Source: Lentisphaerae bacterium GWF2_50_93
GTDB taxonomy: Bacteria; Verrucomicrobiota; Lentisphaeria; Victivallales; GWF2-50-93
Length of the DNA stretch: 43,948 bases
Direction: 5' to 3'
NCBI GenBank assembly: GCA_001804815.1
Contig: MHBI01000079.1
Coordinates: forward strand, 1-43,948
Each line of letters begins with the position of its first letter. Positions within the stretch are counted from its first letter, which is position 1. Position numbers and translations under genes: made by a program. Below the pieces are notes generated by a model. It did no database searches. It had not been told where the DNA came from and saw only the letters and a program-made list of their open reading frames with translations. This document shows positions 1 through 8,500 of the stretch, piece by piece.

Positions 1-895
1 CGCCGAGATAGTCGAACCATCCCGCATCGATAATATAATTGACCTCGCCCGGATAAATGGAACGGATACCTTCAGCCCAGTGCATGATCCTGGCCTCATC
101 CAGGGGAATGGCGATGGAATCCTCCAGTTTCCGCGGTGCGGTCTTCTGCAGATAGCACTGATCGCCCCAGGTGCAATAGACTGGGTTATGCCACCACTCA
201 TAGCTTTTCTTATCCTGATCAATCAGTCCAAGCCCGTGGGCATGGACGCAGTGCCGGTCCAGGATCGCCTTGTCATCCTCAAGCCCCACATCAATAAATA
301 CCCGGGGCAGCCTGCCTCCAGAATGGCTCGGGCTATAACTGTCAAAAGTCACATGGAACATCTGTCTGTGGCAGCTGATCTGCGTGCAGACCACCGGCAT
401 CGGCTCGGGAATTGAAAGCCCGAACCAGCCCAGCTCATTGTCCCCGAAGGATAAAACATGAGGAGGAGGCGCGATCATCCATAAATCTTTTTTCGAAACC
501 TTCTTCTGCAGGAGCATGCCTGAGTTCGTCAGATAGAAATCTTCCTTCCCGGCAGTTTCGAACAGACGGCAGTCCGCATCCGGGACAAACGCCCGTCCGT
601 ACAGGCTCGATACCGACGATCCTCCGAAATAGATTATTGAGCCAGTATCTGAAAAAGCACCTTTAAGCTCGACGCTGACTCCGCCAGGATTCGCCAAAAT
701 CTCCACGACCACTTTTGGATCCCCGGTCCTTCCAAGGAACCCCTTCCCCTTCTTCTCCAATTTAATCACATTGTAGGCACTCGTACCCACGCAGAACTGA
801 AGATTTATCCTGGCAAGACTTCTACCGTTTTTCCCTTCAATGGAAATTGCATCAGCTTTAACTGTCAACTTTGAAGCACCATGCTTGTGGGTCAT
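1..895 (-). CDS. GH31/GH-D-like glycosidase, 5' part (runs off the window)
   Basis: An open frame of 298 codons runs from an ATG at 895 off the left edge, so only the N-terminal part is visible. AAGGA lies about 9 nt upstream of the ATG and supports this start. No signal peptide is visible (it begins MTHKHGASKLTV), so the product may be cytoplasmic. Residues 1-230 look like a beta-rich N-terminal domain. The segment with WWHNPVYCTWGDQ near residues 240-252 and IDAGWFDYLG at the window edge resembles the entry into the TIM barrel of GH31/GH36-type enzymes, where such motifs precede the catalytic aspartates. Those aspartates lie outside the window. The family call rests on motif memory only. 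It is the last visible gene of the minus-strand run that includes the two giant secreted proteins. Confidence 0.7.
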   Translation of the reverse strand, partial: MTHKHGASKLTVKADAISIEGKNGRSLARINLQFCVGTSAYNVIKLEKKGKGFLGRTGDPKVVVEILANPGGVSVELKGAFSDTGSIIYFGGSSVSSLYGRAFVPDADCRLFETAGKEDFYLTNSGMLLQKKVSKKDLWMIAPPPHVLSFGDNELGWFGLSIPEPMPVVCTQISCHRQMFHVTFDSYSPSHSGGRLPRVFIDVGLEDDKAILDRHCVHAHGLGLIDQDKKSYEWWHNPVYCTWGDQCYLQKTAPRKLEDSIAIPLDEARIMHWAEGIRSIYPGEVNYIIDAGWFDYLG

Positions 896-1054
896 TTATG
901 AATCCTTTTTCGTAACCGTTAAGTTGGTCTTTTAGCCTCACACGTAGGGCGGTTTTCAAACCGCCAACTAATTGTCGGGTTAAAACCCGACATACTTTCT
1001 TGGAAAAACAGCCTCACTTCACCCAGCTTAACGCTTACCCTTTTTCCAGGTTTA
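896..1054. repeat. paired-hairpin repeat unit (GTA...TAC bracketed)
   Basis: Two adjacent perfect hairpins lie at about 949-993: GGCGGTTTTCAAACCGCC and GTCGGGTTAAAACCCGAC, separated by AACTAATT and bracketed by GTA on the left and TAC on the right. The same plan with different stems recurs elsewhere, for example at 19613-19676. Nothing coding is visible here. The hairpins could act as a terminator behind the downstream end of the 1292-4636 gene's transcript. Confidence 0.65.
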
Positions 1055-1260
1055 ACTTCTAAGGAGCCGTGCAGAAATAACTTTTACATTTGCTGGCTGG
1101 GATTTTGGATTGATTATCATGATGTTTGCGAGGAGCATATCTGAAGATATGTAACGAGCAAACAGCGTGATAAGCGGCCAAAAGAACGCCAGCCATCCGG
1201 GGCGGAATTCCATGTGTTTTCCGCCAAATGTCAAAGTTATTTTTGCACGACTCCTAAGTC
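1055..1260. repeat. about 205-bp near-palindromic MITE-like element
   Basis: The outer arms are about 35 bp imperfect inverted repeats. The left arm (about 1057-1092) contains AAGGAGCCGTGCAGAAATAA and the right arm (about 1224-1259) is its near reverse complement. Inside, TTATCATGATGTTTGC pairs with GCAAACAGCGTGATAA, and the centre is CATATC-TGAA-GATATG. The whole unit could fold into one long imperfect hairpin as DNA or RNA. There is no room for a transposase. It lies 31 nt behind the stop codon of the 1114-aa gene. Only one copy is visible, so mobility is inferred from structure. Confidence 0.6.
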
Positions 1261-1291
1261 AAATAGAGTATTTTTTTAAACGGTCATGTAA

Positions 1292-4200
1292 TTATTTGAC
1301 GGGAGCAAACGTCATCGTCCCCCAGGTGTGGGGCAGGAGTTCGGAGCTTCCGGGACGATCGACAACCTTGCCTTCGCTGAGTCCTGCCCAGTGGGCCGCA
1401 CGCTCGCGCTGGTCTCCCGCCTGATTTGAAATTCCCACCGACGCATCGAAACCGATCGTCCTGCCTGCGACATCTTTCAGGCCGAGGCTCGCAAGTGGGA
1501 CGGCGACCTCAACGGTGTATTGTATCTTGCCGCTGTTCCCATCCTTCGGATTGACCTTGTAGGCCATCTGCAGCCCTGGAACTTCGCTTATCTGATCAAA
1601 CTTTATTGTTGCCGCAGGCGAGGAAATCGTGCGGGGATTTGATCCGCCTGATTTTTTCTGCCAGAATCCCTGGTTGAAATTAGATTCTCCTGAGGCTCCG
1701 TTGGCGACACGGGCGAGAATTACACGGACATCTCCTTCGCGAACTTCGCGACGCTGCGGTTTGGACCAATCGGATGCAATTGAGAAATCGACATAGGCCC
1801 CGCTGACGAATGGAGCGTATGGCAGCTCACTACCGCTGTTCACCGGACCCGCGGAATGCCAGACAGTATAGGCGAGGTACAGGTTCTTTTCATCGTACAT
1901 CGCATTGACTCTGGCCAGCCCCTGGCCGTCAAGCAGAATCAGCATTGCCGGATTCTTGGAACCGTTGACTCCAAACCATCCTTCCCGTCCGTCGAGATTT
2001 CCGTCCACCTTGACTTCAACTGCGCCCGGAGCTTTTCCAGGAGCTGGAATTACGGTAATAGAAGGCTTGTCGGTCGGCGCGACACCATCCGGATCCCACG
2101 GTTGTGCGGCCTTTGCCTGATCGGCAGTCAAGGTTACAGAAGCGCTGGCCAGCCGCTGAACCGCTGGCAGGGTGACCTCATGAATGCGAGTTTCGCAACC
2201 CGCGCCAACATGATAGATCTTGCCGGTCTGCGGATGCGTGAAGACAAATGTCGACTGGATTTCACCATATTGCTCCTGATCGATTGGAATATCGGTTTCA
2301 CCTGCCGGCTGGTCCTTGAAGAGATGACCGAGGAAGAGTCCGTCCGTATGCCAGAGCCAGACAGGTCCTAGTGTGTCGGGAACGAAAAGCGCATCGCCGC
2401 CTTTCCCTGACAGGGCGACAGGATGGTACATCTGTCCAGGTTCTGCAACGCCGGGTGCGCGACGGCCGACAGCCCAGAGGACCTCACCGGTCTTCTTGTC
2501 GAACTTCACAAGCTTGTTGCGCCAGTTGCGGCTGGCCCACCATCCGGCGCCATCAATTCCGGGAAGATCGAGTTTCGTCTTCGCCTCCGGTCTGACCAAT
2601 GCGTAAAGGCCATCATCAGCCTGTAGGGGAATCGGCATCCCTAGATAACGGACTTCCTTCATGCCGTCGCCACCGGCAAAACTGGGCTGCGACGCGGCGG
2701 TCTTCTTAACCATCGACCAGTCATACACAGGCACGCCGCCTGGAAGAATTTCCTTTGGCGGAAGAACGTAGTCGTAGCGCGTCTTGCTGTCTTTTGTGAG
2801 CATCTGGAGATGGACATTGAGGTCTGTGTCGAGTTTTCCGGCAGCGACACGGATGACGCCTTCAAGCGCGGGCACATTCTTCACGTGCGTGATTTCATCG
2901 GCGGACATGCGTCCGTCGCCGTTCCGATCGGCCCAGGTCATCCACTGGTTTTGTCCCTGATCATAACTGCCCTCGTACTTGCCGTCTTCACGCTTCGCGA
3001 CATGGTGGTAGCCGACGAGTGCGACTGGTCTTGGCTTGTGATCAGCAGAGTATTGGAAGATGGCGCCGTCGTCGTTGCCTCCTTCGTTGATGAAATAATT
3101 CTTACCTCCATGGGAAACGAAATCGCGTCCTGAGTAGTGGAAAATGGGCCAAGGCGATTTACCGCCTCGTGGCTTGATCAGGGGGTTGCCGCCGTGCTCG
3201 TAGCCGAGATAGACATCAGTGCAGGCAAACATTTCCGCCCAGGTATTGTCATAGAACCAGCTTGGCCGCCAGGTCTTCTTGGCCCAGTCAACTTCGTATG
3301 TGCGGATGCCGGGTTCGTCGGCGAATGCGCAGCTGGTAGCGAGGATCTCGTTGGGGTTGGCGGGGTTGATAGTCGGGGCGTAGAGATCGAGCTTGAATGT
3401 GAACCATTCCTTCATGAGTTTACCGTCAAGCGACCAGCGCGAGGTTCGCGGGAAACCAGTATTGACATCCTGCACCCAGAGGGAATCGTCCTTGGGACCC
3501 AATGTCATTGCGGCGATGCTGCCAAACCCATTGGCTTGATAGCGGCCTGTCTTTGGAGAACCGCCTTCCTTGCCCAACTTTGCAATCAGTTTTCCGTCGG
3601 AGCTGAACTTTGCAACCTGACCTTTTGCCCCGCTTGAATAAAAGTTTCCCTTTGAATCAACAGCAAGGGCTTTGGGATCAATCAATACGCCTTCGTCGAC
3701 GAGAGTCTTTTCAACTTCGCCGGTCAGTTTGAGCCGGAGAATCTTATTACCACTCTGCAATATGAGTCCGCCATTGGAAACCTTCACGTCACGTGGCGAG
3801 GAAATGGTCACCTGCTTGCGGATTTTTCCGGTTGCGCGGTCGACTATGAACAGTGCGTCATCGGCTGCGATAGTCGCAAATACAGTGTCCTCATTCAGAG
3901 CCATTCCATCCATTGTGGCAGTGAAGCGTCCATGCCAGCGGGTGTCGCCACCTTCCTCGTGGGGCTTGGTCGGAAGCTCAGTAAGAATTTTGCCACGGGG
4001 CTTGCCAAGTTCGTAGACAGCTATCTCCACCTGTTTCTTTCCCCCGTTCAGGATTCCGAGATAGAAATTCTTGTCGTCCATCGCTCCGGCCAGACGGCTG
4101 TCCCACGGATAGAACGAGAAGTAGCGCATCTTGATGTTGCCGTCCGCATCCATCTGCTGGATGCCAGTGACCTGGTTGTCCTCGACGCAGCCCCAGACCA

Positions 4201-4636
4201 TCATGACGCTGTCGGAATTGGAACAGATCGCCGAGGGTCCGCCGAGGTTTCCACCCCAGTCGCCCTTACCGTCCGGAGTTCGGTACGGCGGATTGCCGTT
4301 CTTGCCTAGCGTCATGACATATTCGAGCTTCGGCTTCTCCTTGAAGAAGATCGCCTTGGTCGAGTAGCTGCCTGCAGGCTGGGGAATACCGAGATCGCTT
4401 GTGCCGTCCCATGTGGTCGAACCAGCACCTGCCTTCACGGACTTGGCATACAGCAGACTGCGGACAAGCTGGCCGCGGTCGTTGTAAAGTGCAAGGCTGA
4501 GAAATCCGTCGGATGGCGCGGAATAGGGTACAGCGAGTGCGACCTCTTTCGGTGAAGCCTGATTTTTCGGAGCATCCTCCGCCATCACCGATGACAATAG
4601 CATGACCGATGCAAATAAAGAAAGAACGTAATTCAT
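1292..4636 (-). CDS. large secreted FlgD-like / beta-propeller / CBM9-like protein
   Basis: The chosen ATG at 4636 is 9 nt from GGAG. A TTG six bases upstream is in frame but too close to the ribosome site. The product is 1114 aa. Residues 1-19 form a signal peptide ending SSVMA. A FlgD-like Ig fold (about 35-100) has the typical 'LYNDRGQLVRSL' and 'WDGTSDLG' strands. NHL/propeller-like repeats with alternating 'DSKGNFYSSG' and 'SSDGKLIAKLG' turns follow (about 130-560 and 700-830). A perfect EF-hand loop, DRNGDGRMSADE, lies at 570-581. From about 870 to the C-terminus there is a CBM9-like sandwich with 'VNAMYDEKNLYLAYTV'. No glycosidase catalytic motif is recognised. It shares architecture and C-terminal sequence with the 5554-9822 protein. 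A role in extracellular glycan binding or cleavage is inferred. Confidence 0.85.
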   Translation of the reverse strand: MNYVLSLFASVMLLSSVMAEDAPKNQASPKEVALAVPYSAPSDGFLSLALYNDRGQLVRSLLYAKSVKAGAGSTTWDGTSDLGIPQPAGSYSTKAIFFKEKPKLEYVMTLGKNGNPPYRTPDGKGDWGGNLGGPSAICSNSDSVMMVWGCVEDNQVTGIQQMDADGNIKMRYFSFYPWDSRLAGAMDDKNFYLGILNGGKKQVEIAVYELGKPRGKILTELPTKPHEEGGDTRWHGRFTATMDGMALNEDTVFATIAADDALFIVDRATGKIRKQVTISSPRDVKVSNGGLILQSGNKILRLKLTGEVEKTLVDEGVLIDPKALAVDSKGNFYSSGAKGQVAKFSSDGKLIAKLGKEGGSPKTGRYQANGFGSIAAMTLGPKDDSLWVQDVNTGFPRTSRWSLDGKLMKEWFTFKLDLYAPTINPANPNEILATSCAFADEPGIRTYEVDWAKKTWRPSWFYDNTWAEMFACTDVYLGYEHGGNPLIKPRGGKSPWPIFHYSGRDFVSHGGKNYFINEGGNDDGAIFQYSADHKPRPVALVGYHHVAKREDGKYEGSYDQGQNQWMTWADRNGDGRMSADEITHVKNVPALEGVIRVAAGKLDTDLNVHLQMLTKDSKTRYDYVLPPKEILPGGVPVYDWSMVKKTAASQPSFAGGDGMKEVRYLGMPIPLQADDGLYALVRPEAKTKLDLPGIDGAGWWASRNWRNKLVKFDKKTGEVLWAVGRRAPGVAEPGQMYHPVALSGKGGDALFVPDTLGPVWLWHTDGLFLGHLFKDQPAGETDIPIDQEQYGEIQSTFVFTHPQTGKIYHVGAGCETRIHEVTLPAVQRLASASVTLTADQAKAAQPWDPDGVAPTDKPSITVIPAPGKAPGAVEVKVDGNLDGREGWFGVNGSKNPAMLILLDGQGLARVNAMYDEKNLYLAYTVWHSAGPVNSGSELPYAPFVSGAYVDFSIASDWSKPQRREVREGDVRVILARVANGASGESNFNQGFWQKKSGGSNPRTISSPAATIKFDQISEVPGLQMAYKVNPKDGNSGKIQYTVEVAVPLASLGLKDVAGRTIGFDASVGISNQAGDQRERAAHWAGLSEGKVVDRPGSSELLPHTWGTMTFAPVK

Positions 4637-4699
4637 TTTCAAAAACTCCTTTATTGGTTCACAATAAAATTAACTAATGTCAAAATAATCCTCTGCCAT

Positions 4700-4775
4700 C
4701 ATGAATACACAAGCTGAAGCTTGGACTCCAACCTCAGCACACCGACAAATGTTGGAGTTCAAACTTTAGTTTGTC
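4700..4775. repeat. inverted-repeat hairpin unit
   Basis: AAGCTGAAGCTT is followed by GGACTCCAAC, then after about 20 nt by GTTGGAGTTC and AAACTTTAGTTT. The outer GGACTCCAAC/GTTGGAGTTC arms are inverted and each carries a small hairpin beside it. It lies upstream of the 1292-4636 gene, between it and the AT-rich orphan gene. A half-related segment containing CTGAAGCTTGCTTGTC occurs near 24110. Confidence 0.55.
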
Positions 4776-4853
4776 TTCTCTTAACTTAGCGGTATTCGGG
4801 TGTGACCCCGTTCTCCCTTGCTTATTCATAAGTATCTGACCCGTTCCGAAACT

Positions 4854-5408
4854 TTATCTATTCAAATAACACTCCCATTCTTTCATAAAATCGTTTAACA
4901 ATTTAGTTTTTGATTCATATGCAATTGTTTTTGAGAGTTGAAAAACAACTTTTTCAATCTCTCTTAATTTTTGATCCATTGGGTTATTAAATATAAAATT
5001 AGTCTCTAACTTTTTCGTTATTACAGTAATTGAATATCCAATGCCATCTAAGCAGATAGATTTGTCATTAATAAACATGTCAAAATTGCTAAGTAATTTA
5101 AAGATAGGATCATTTTTAATAATAAATATTTTATAATCCATGAAATTACTTCTCTCAGGATCTAGTATCCCAAAAAGGCATTTCATATATTTTTCTGAAT
5201 TTACATCATCTGATAAATTTCCAAGCGCTAAAATTGCTGTCTGTTTCTTTATCGGTAGAATTTCAGCATACCAAAGATACTCGCAATATGTAAATCCGGA
5301 TTTGTACTCTTTGGCATCCAGAAATTTGTGTGTTTTGTGGGTTCCAGGAACTAAAAATTCAAAATTAAATTTTGAGGCGAGCAAAGACTGTAACTGTAGT
5401 AGATTCAT
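4854..5408 (-). CDS. hypothetical protein, AT-rich orphan
   Basis: I do not recognise this 184-aa protein. The ATG at 5408 follows a strong AGGAGG at a spacing of about 9, so translation is likely. No signal peptide, membrane segment or Cys motif is visible. It reads as a small soluble alpha/beta protein rich in Lys, Ile, Asn and Phe, with a charged helical C-terminus (KLREIEKVVFQL...). Base composition is clearly more AT-rich than all its neighbours, and codon use favours A/T third positions, which suggests recent acquisition. It sits alone between the two giant paralogues and interrupts an otherwise glycan-related run. An immunity-type or selfish cargo role is possible, but nothing in the sequence shows it. 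Confidence 0.7.
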   Translation of the reverse strand: MNLLQLQSLLASKFNFEFLVPGTHKTHKFLDAKEYKSGFTYCEYLWYAEILPIKKQTAILALGNLSDDVNSEKYMKCLFGILDPERSNFMDYKIFIIKNDPIFKLLSNFDMFINDKSICLDGIGYSITVITKKLETNFIFNNPMDQKLREIEKVVFQLSKTIAYESKTKLLNDFMKEWECYLNR

Positions 5409-5553
5409 AAAGTAATCCTCCTTTACGGGCGGCGGGGTTACGCCCCCGCAATTGATTTTAATCCGAACAGGGACTCGAAAGCTTCGTCAGCCCTCCACTG
5501 GTTCAGTCCGATCCTCCAGGATAATGTCAGCTTATGACTCATGGATAGCTCCT

Positions 5554-8500
5554 TCATTTCTGGAATACGAAGTCGCCCCAGTTCTTGGGAACCATCCTGA
5601 GTTCATAGACCACGTCGTTCACAAGACCAGTCTCCTGGTTGCTCCAGTAGGTACGCAGGCTTGTCCGTGAATCCGTATTGCCATGGGTCGCACCCAGATC
5701 GCCGTGGTATTTCACGCCAACTTCCGGCGTGAAGCCCAATGCCGACCAGGGAATGGCGGCTTCCACTATGTATCCCTTCTTATCGGGGCGGATGTTCGTC
5801 TGGACCTGTGCGTCAGCCAGTATGTCTACGAAATCCATTTCATATTTCGCGACCAGGCCGGAACTGAATGACTTGGGTTTCTTCGTCGCCGATATCGGAC
5901 GGTAAAGCACAGCCGTCGGCTTGCCTTGGAAATTCCCTATTGAGATACGGAAGTCTCCTGCTGCGGCCTCTCCGCGCTTCGCATTGGCCTTGGAATCCGA
6001 ACCGAACTGGAAGTCGACCGTATCACCGCAGACATACATCTGGGGAAATTCAGTTGCACCATTCACCCATGGCGTATTGTCGGTGACATCCCAGCCAAGA
6101 TAGAGATTCTTGTCATCCCATGCGACTACCGCACGCACGGCGGACTCGGCGTTCTTCTGGAAGTTCACCTGCTGGACTCCAGGGAAATCCTTGCCCAGGT
6201 TTCCAGTCAGGGTCGTTGAAAGTTTCTTGACGTCAGTCTGCCTGGTACCGATAGCGACCTGCATCTGGGCTTCCTGCTGGGCTTTCGCCAGGGCTATCTC
6301 CTCGGGTTTGATCTCAAGTTTTCCATTTCCTATTTTCGCCACCTTGTCGAAACCGGAAACCAGAAGGTTCCAGTATGCATGCGCGCCTGCTTCCGCATAA
6401 ACCTTGCCGTCGGTGCCCTGCACCAGCGAACCTCCGAAATCCTCTCCGCCACCGCCGCAAGGACATTCTGTCATGTCCGCGCCGGGAACTGCCTTCTCAG
6501 GGAAGTGCACCTTCAAAGGATCACCCTGGAAAAGATGTGAAAGGAAATAACCTTCCTCGTTCAGCAGATACCATTCACCGCAGTTGCCGTTGATCGCCCA
6601 GGTGTTTCCAGTCTCGGGAGTCTTGAATGTTCCGATCATGCCGAACGCGCCGCGCATCAATCCTGGCACCGGAGGAGGCGCGGCATGCGAGCCATGCACA
6701 TTGGAGAATGTGTTGGGATACGACCAGGGAGATTTACCATTCATCAGATCAAAGCATTTGAAATCGCTGCCGCAGGTGAGCAGATACTTGTTGTCCTTCG
6801 ACGGTAGCATGCCAAATCCTGTATTCTGCAGATTCTCGCTCCATACGCCTGCCAATTCCTTCATGTTCTCCAGATCCCATTTCGGAGCACCGCATGCGGT
6901 GAAACCGGCAGGATTGATGCGATAGACCTTCGCAAACTCCTTCTGTGCCAGCTTCACAGCCCTGGAATCCATCTTCTGCGCCGTTCCAGCATTCCACTTG
7001 GCGCCGTTTTCGTTGAGGACACCGCCATAGATCGTGAGATCAGCGGGGTTCATATTCATCGACCATTGGTTCGCGCCGGCCAGCATCACAGTGTAAGGCA
7101 GCGTCTTCACTTCATCTGCATCCTGTTTTTCATTGTCATTTGCATCCGACCAGATTGTCGTCGTCTGATTCGCATGACTGATCTTCCACTCCGAACGCAG
7201 CTTGTAGGCGCCTTCGCCAATGCGTTCGAACACACGCAGGCCTGCAGGCCCGTGATCCACTCCGAAATTAGTTATCACCGACACATAGAGCTTGCCGTTG
7301 GATCCCGGACAGAAAGCTGCAAAGCCATGGGTGGAGCGTTCAAAAACACCTACGCAGATCGAGCGGCCGGTCTCAGGATTCAGTTTCCATTCGCATCCCA
7401 CGCCAATCATCATATTAGGATCCAGAGGATTGATAGCGCCACCGGATGCCCCGTAATGCGTAGGTCCGAAAAAATCCTTGACAAACTTCCCGTCGGCAAG
7501 ATTCCAGACGCTGATCCTTTTAGGAAAGAAATCCGACTCCGCCACCCACAGACGCTTTCCAGCCTGATCCACAACCGCTGAAACAGGATTACGCATCCCA
7601 TCATCCTGCCACTTTCCAAGAAGCTGGCGCCCGCCTTTCTTCCCAATGCTTCCCGTCATCTTTCCATCTGCCCCGAAGATCTTCACCTGCTGGTCGTCGC
7701 CCGAAACCGTCACGTAGCATTTCCCTTCGGAATCGAAGGTGAAATTAGTGACTTCGCTCAAACCTGTAATAAATTGCTTCACCTCGCCCGACTCTGGATT
7801 GAGAATCATAATTGCAGAACCATCCGATACAAACGCGAGCTGACCGTCATTCGTGACATGGACAGCCTGCGGATATTTTGCATCCATGGTTTTGATCAGC
7901 TTGCCAGTTGCTCCATCGCAGACGGCGATGAAATTAGTCTTCCGCTCCTGAATGCATGGTGCGAAAGCTTTTTCAAGAGCCTTTCGATTTGCCTCAGTGC
8001 TGGCGGTCGGAGCCATCTTGTCCGAACCAGGAACCAGATCAGTTGCCTTGAGAAGATCATTCAACTCCCTCAGGACCTCGCGGTCGAACTGAGGTCCGCC
8101 CGCCCATGTCCTGAAGGCCTCCTCCTGCTTCTGCTTTCCCGCGACAAAATCCTTGAGCCTCTGGGTGGTTCGGGGATCGACCTTGGCGAAAATGCGTTTT
8201 CCAAGGGCGTATTCAGATGTCAGCTTCACCACCAGCCCCTTCCAGTCAATCACATCGTTGACATAAAACGACTGATCCGAAAATGTCAGATAAATTTTTC
8301 CATTTTTGGCATCCATGCCATTCGCACGGCGGGGCCACAAATTCTTATCAGCTTTATCCGCCCACAGATCATTGACGACAAAGGATGCGCTTGTGCGCCC
8401 TTCCCAGTTGTCATATACGCCATCTTTCGAGCGCAGCCGGGTGATCTTGCGGCAGCTGCCGTCCTCGGTGCCAAGGCTGAAAAGAGTTTTTCCGTCAACA

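Noticed and set aside
572..581. Dockerin reading of the EF-hand loop in the 1114-aa protein (protein residues about 570-581)
   Set aside because: A dockerin needs two duplicated calcium loops with linking helices; only one loop is present in each giant protein.
1052..1234. 60-codon minus-strand open frame in the long palindrome
   Set aside because: A palindrome yields related open frames on both strands; no ribosome site or protein-like composition.
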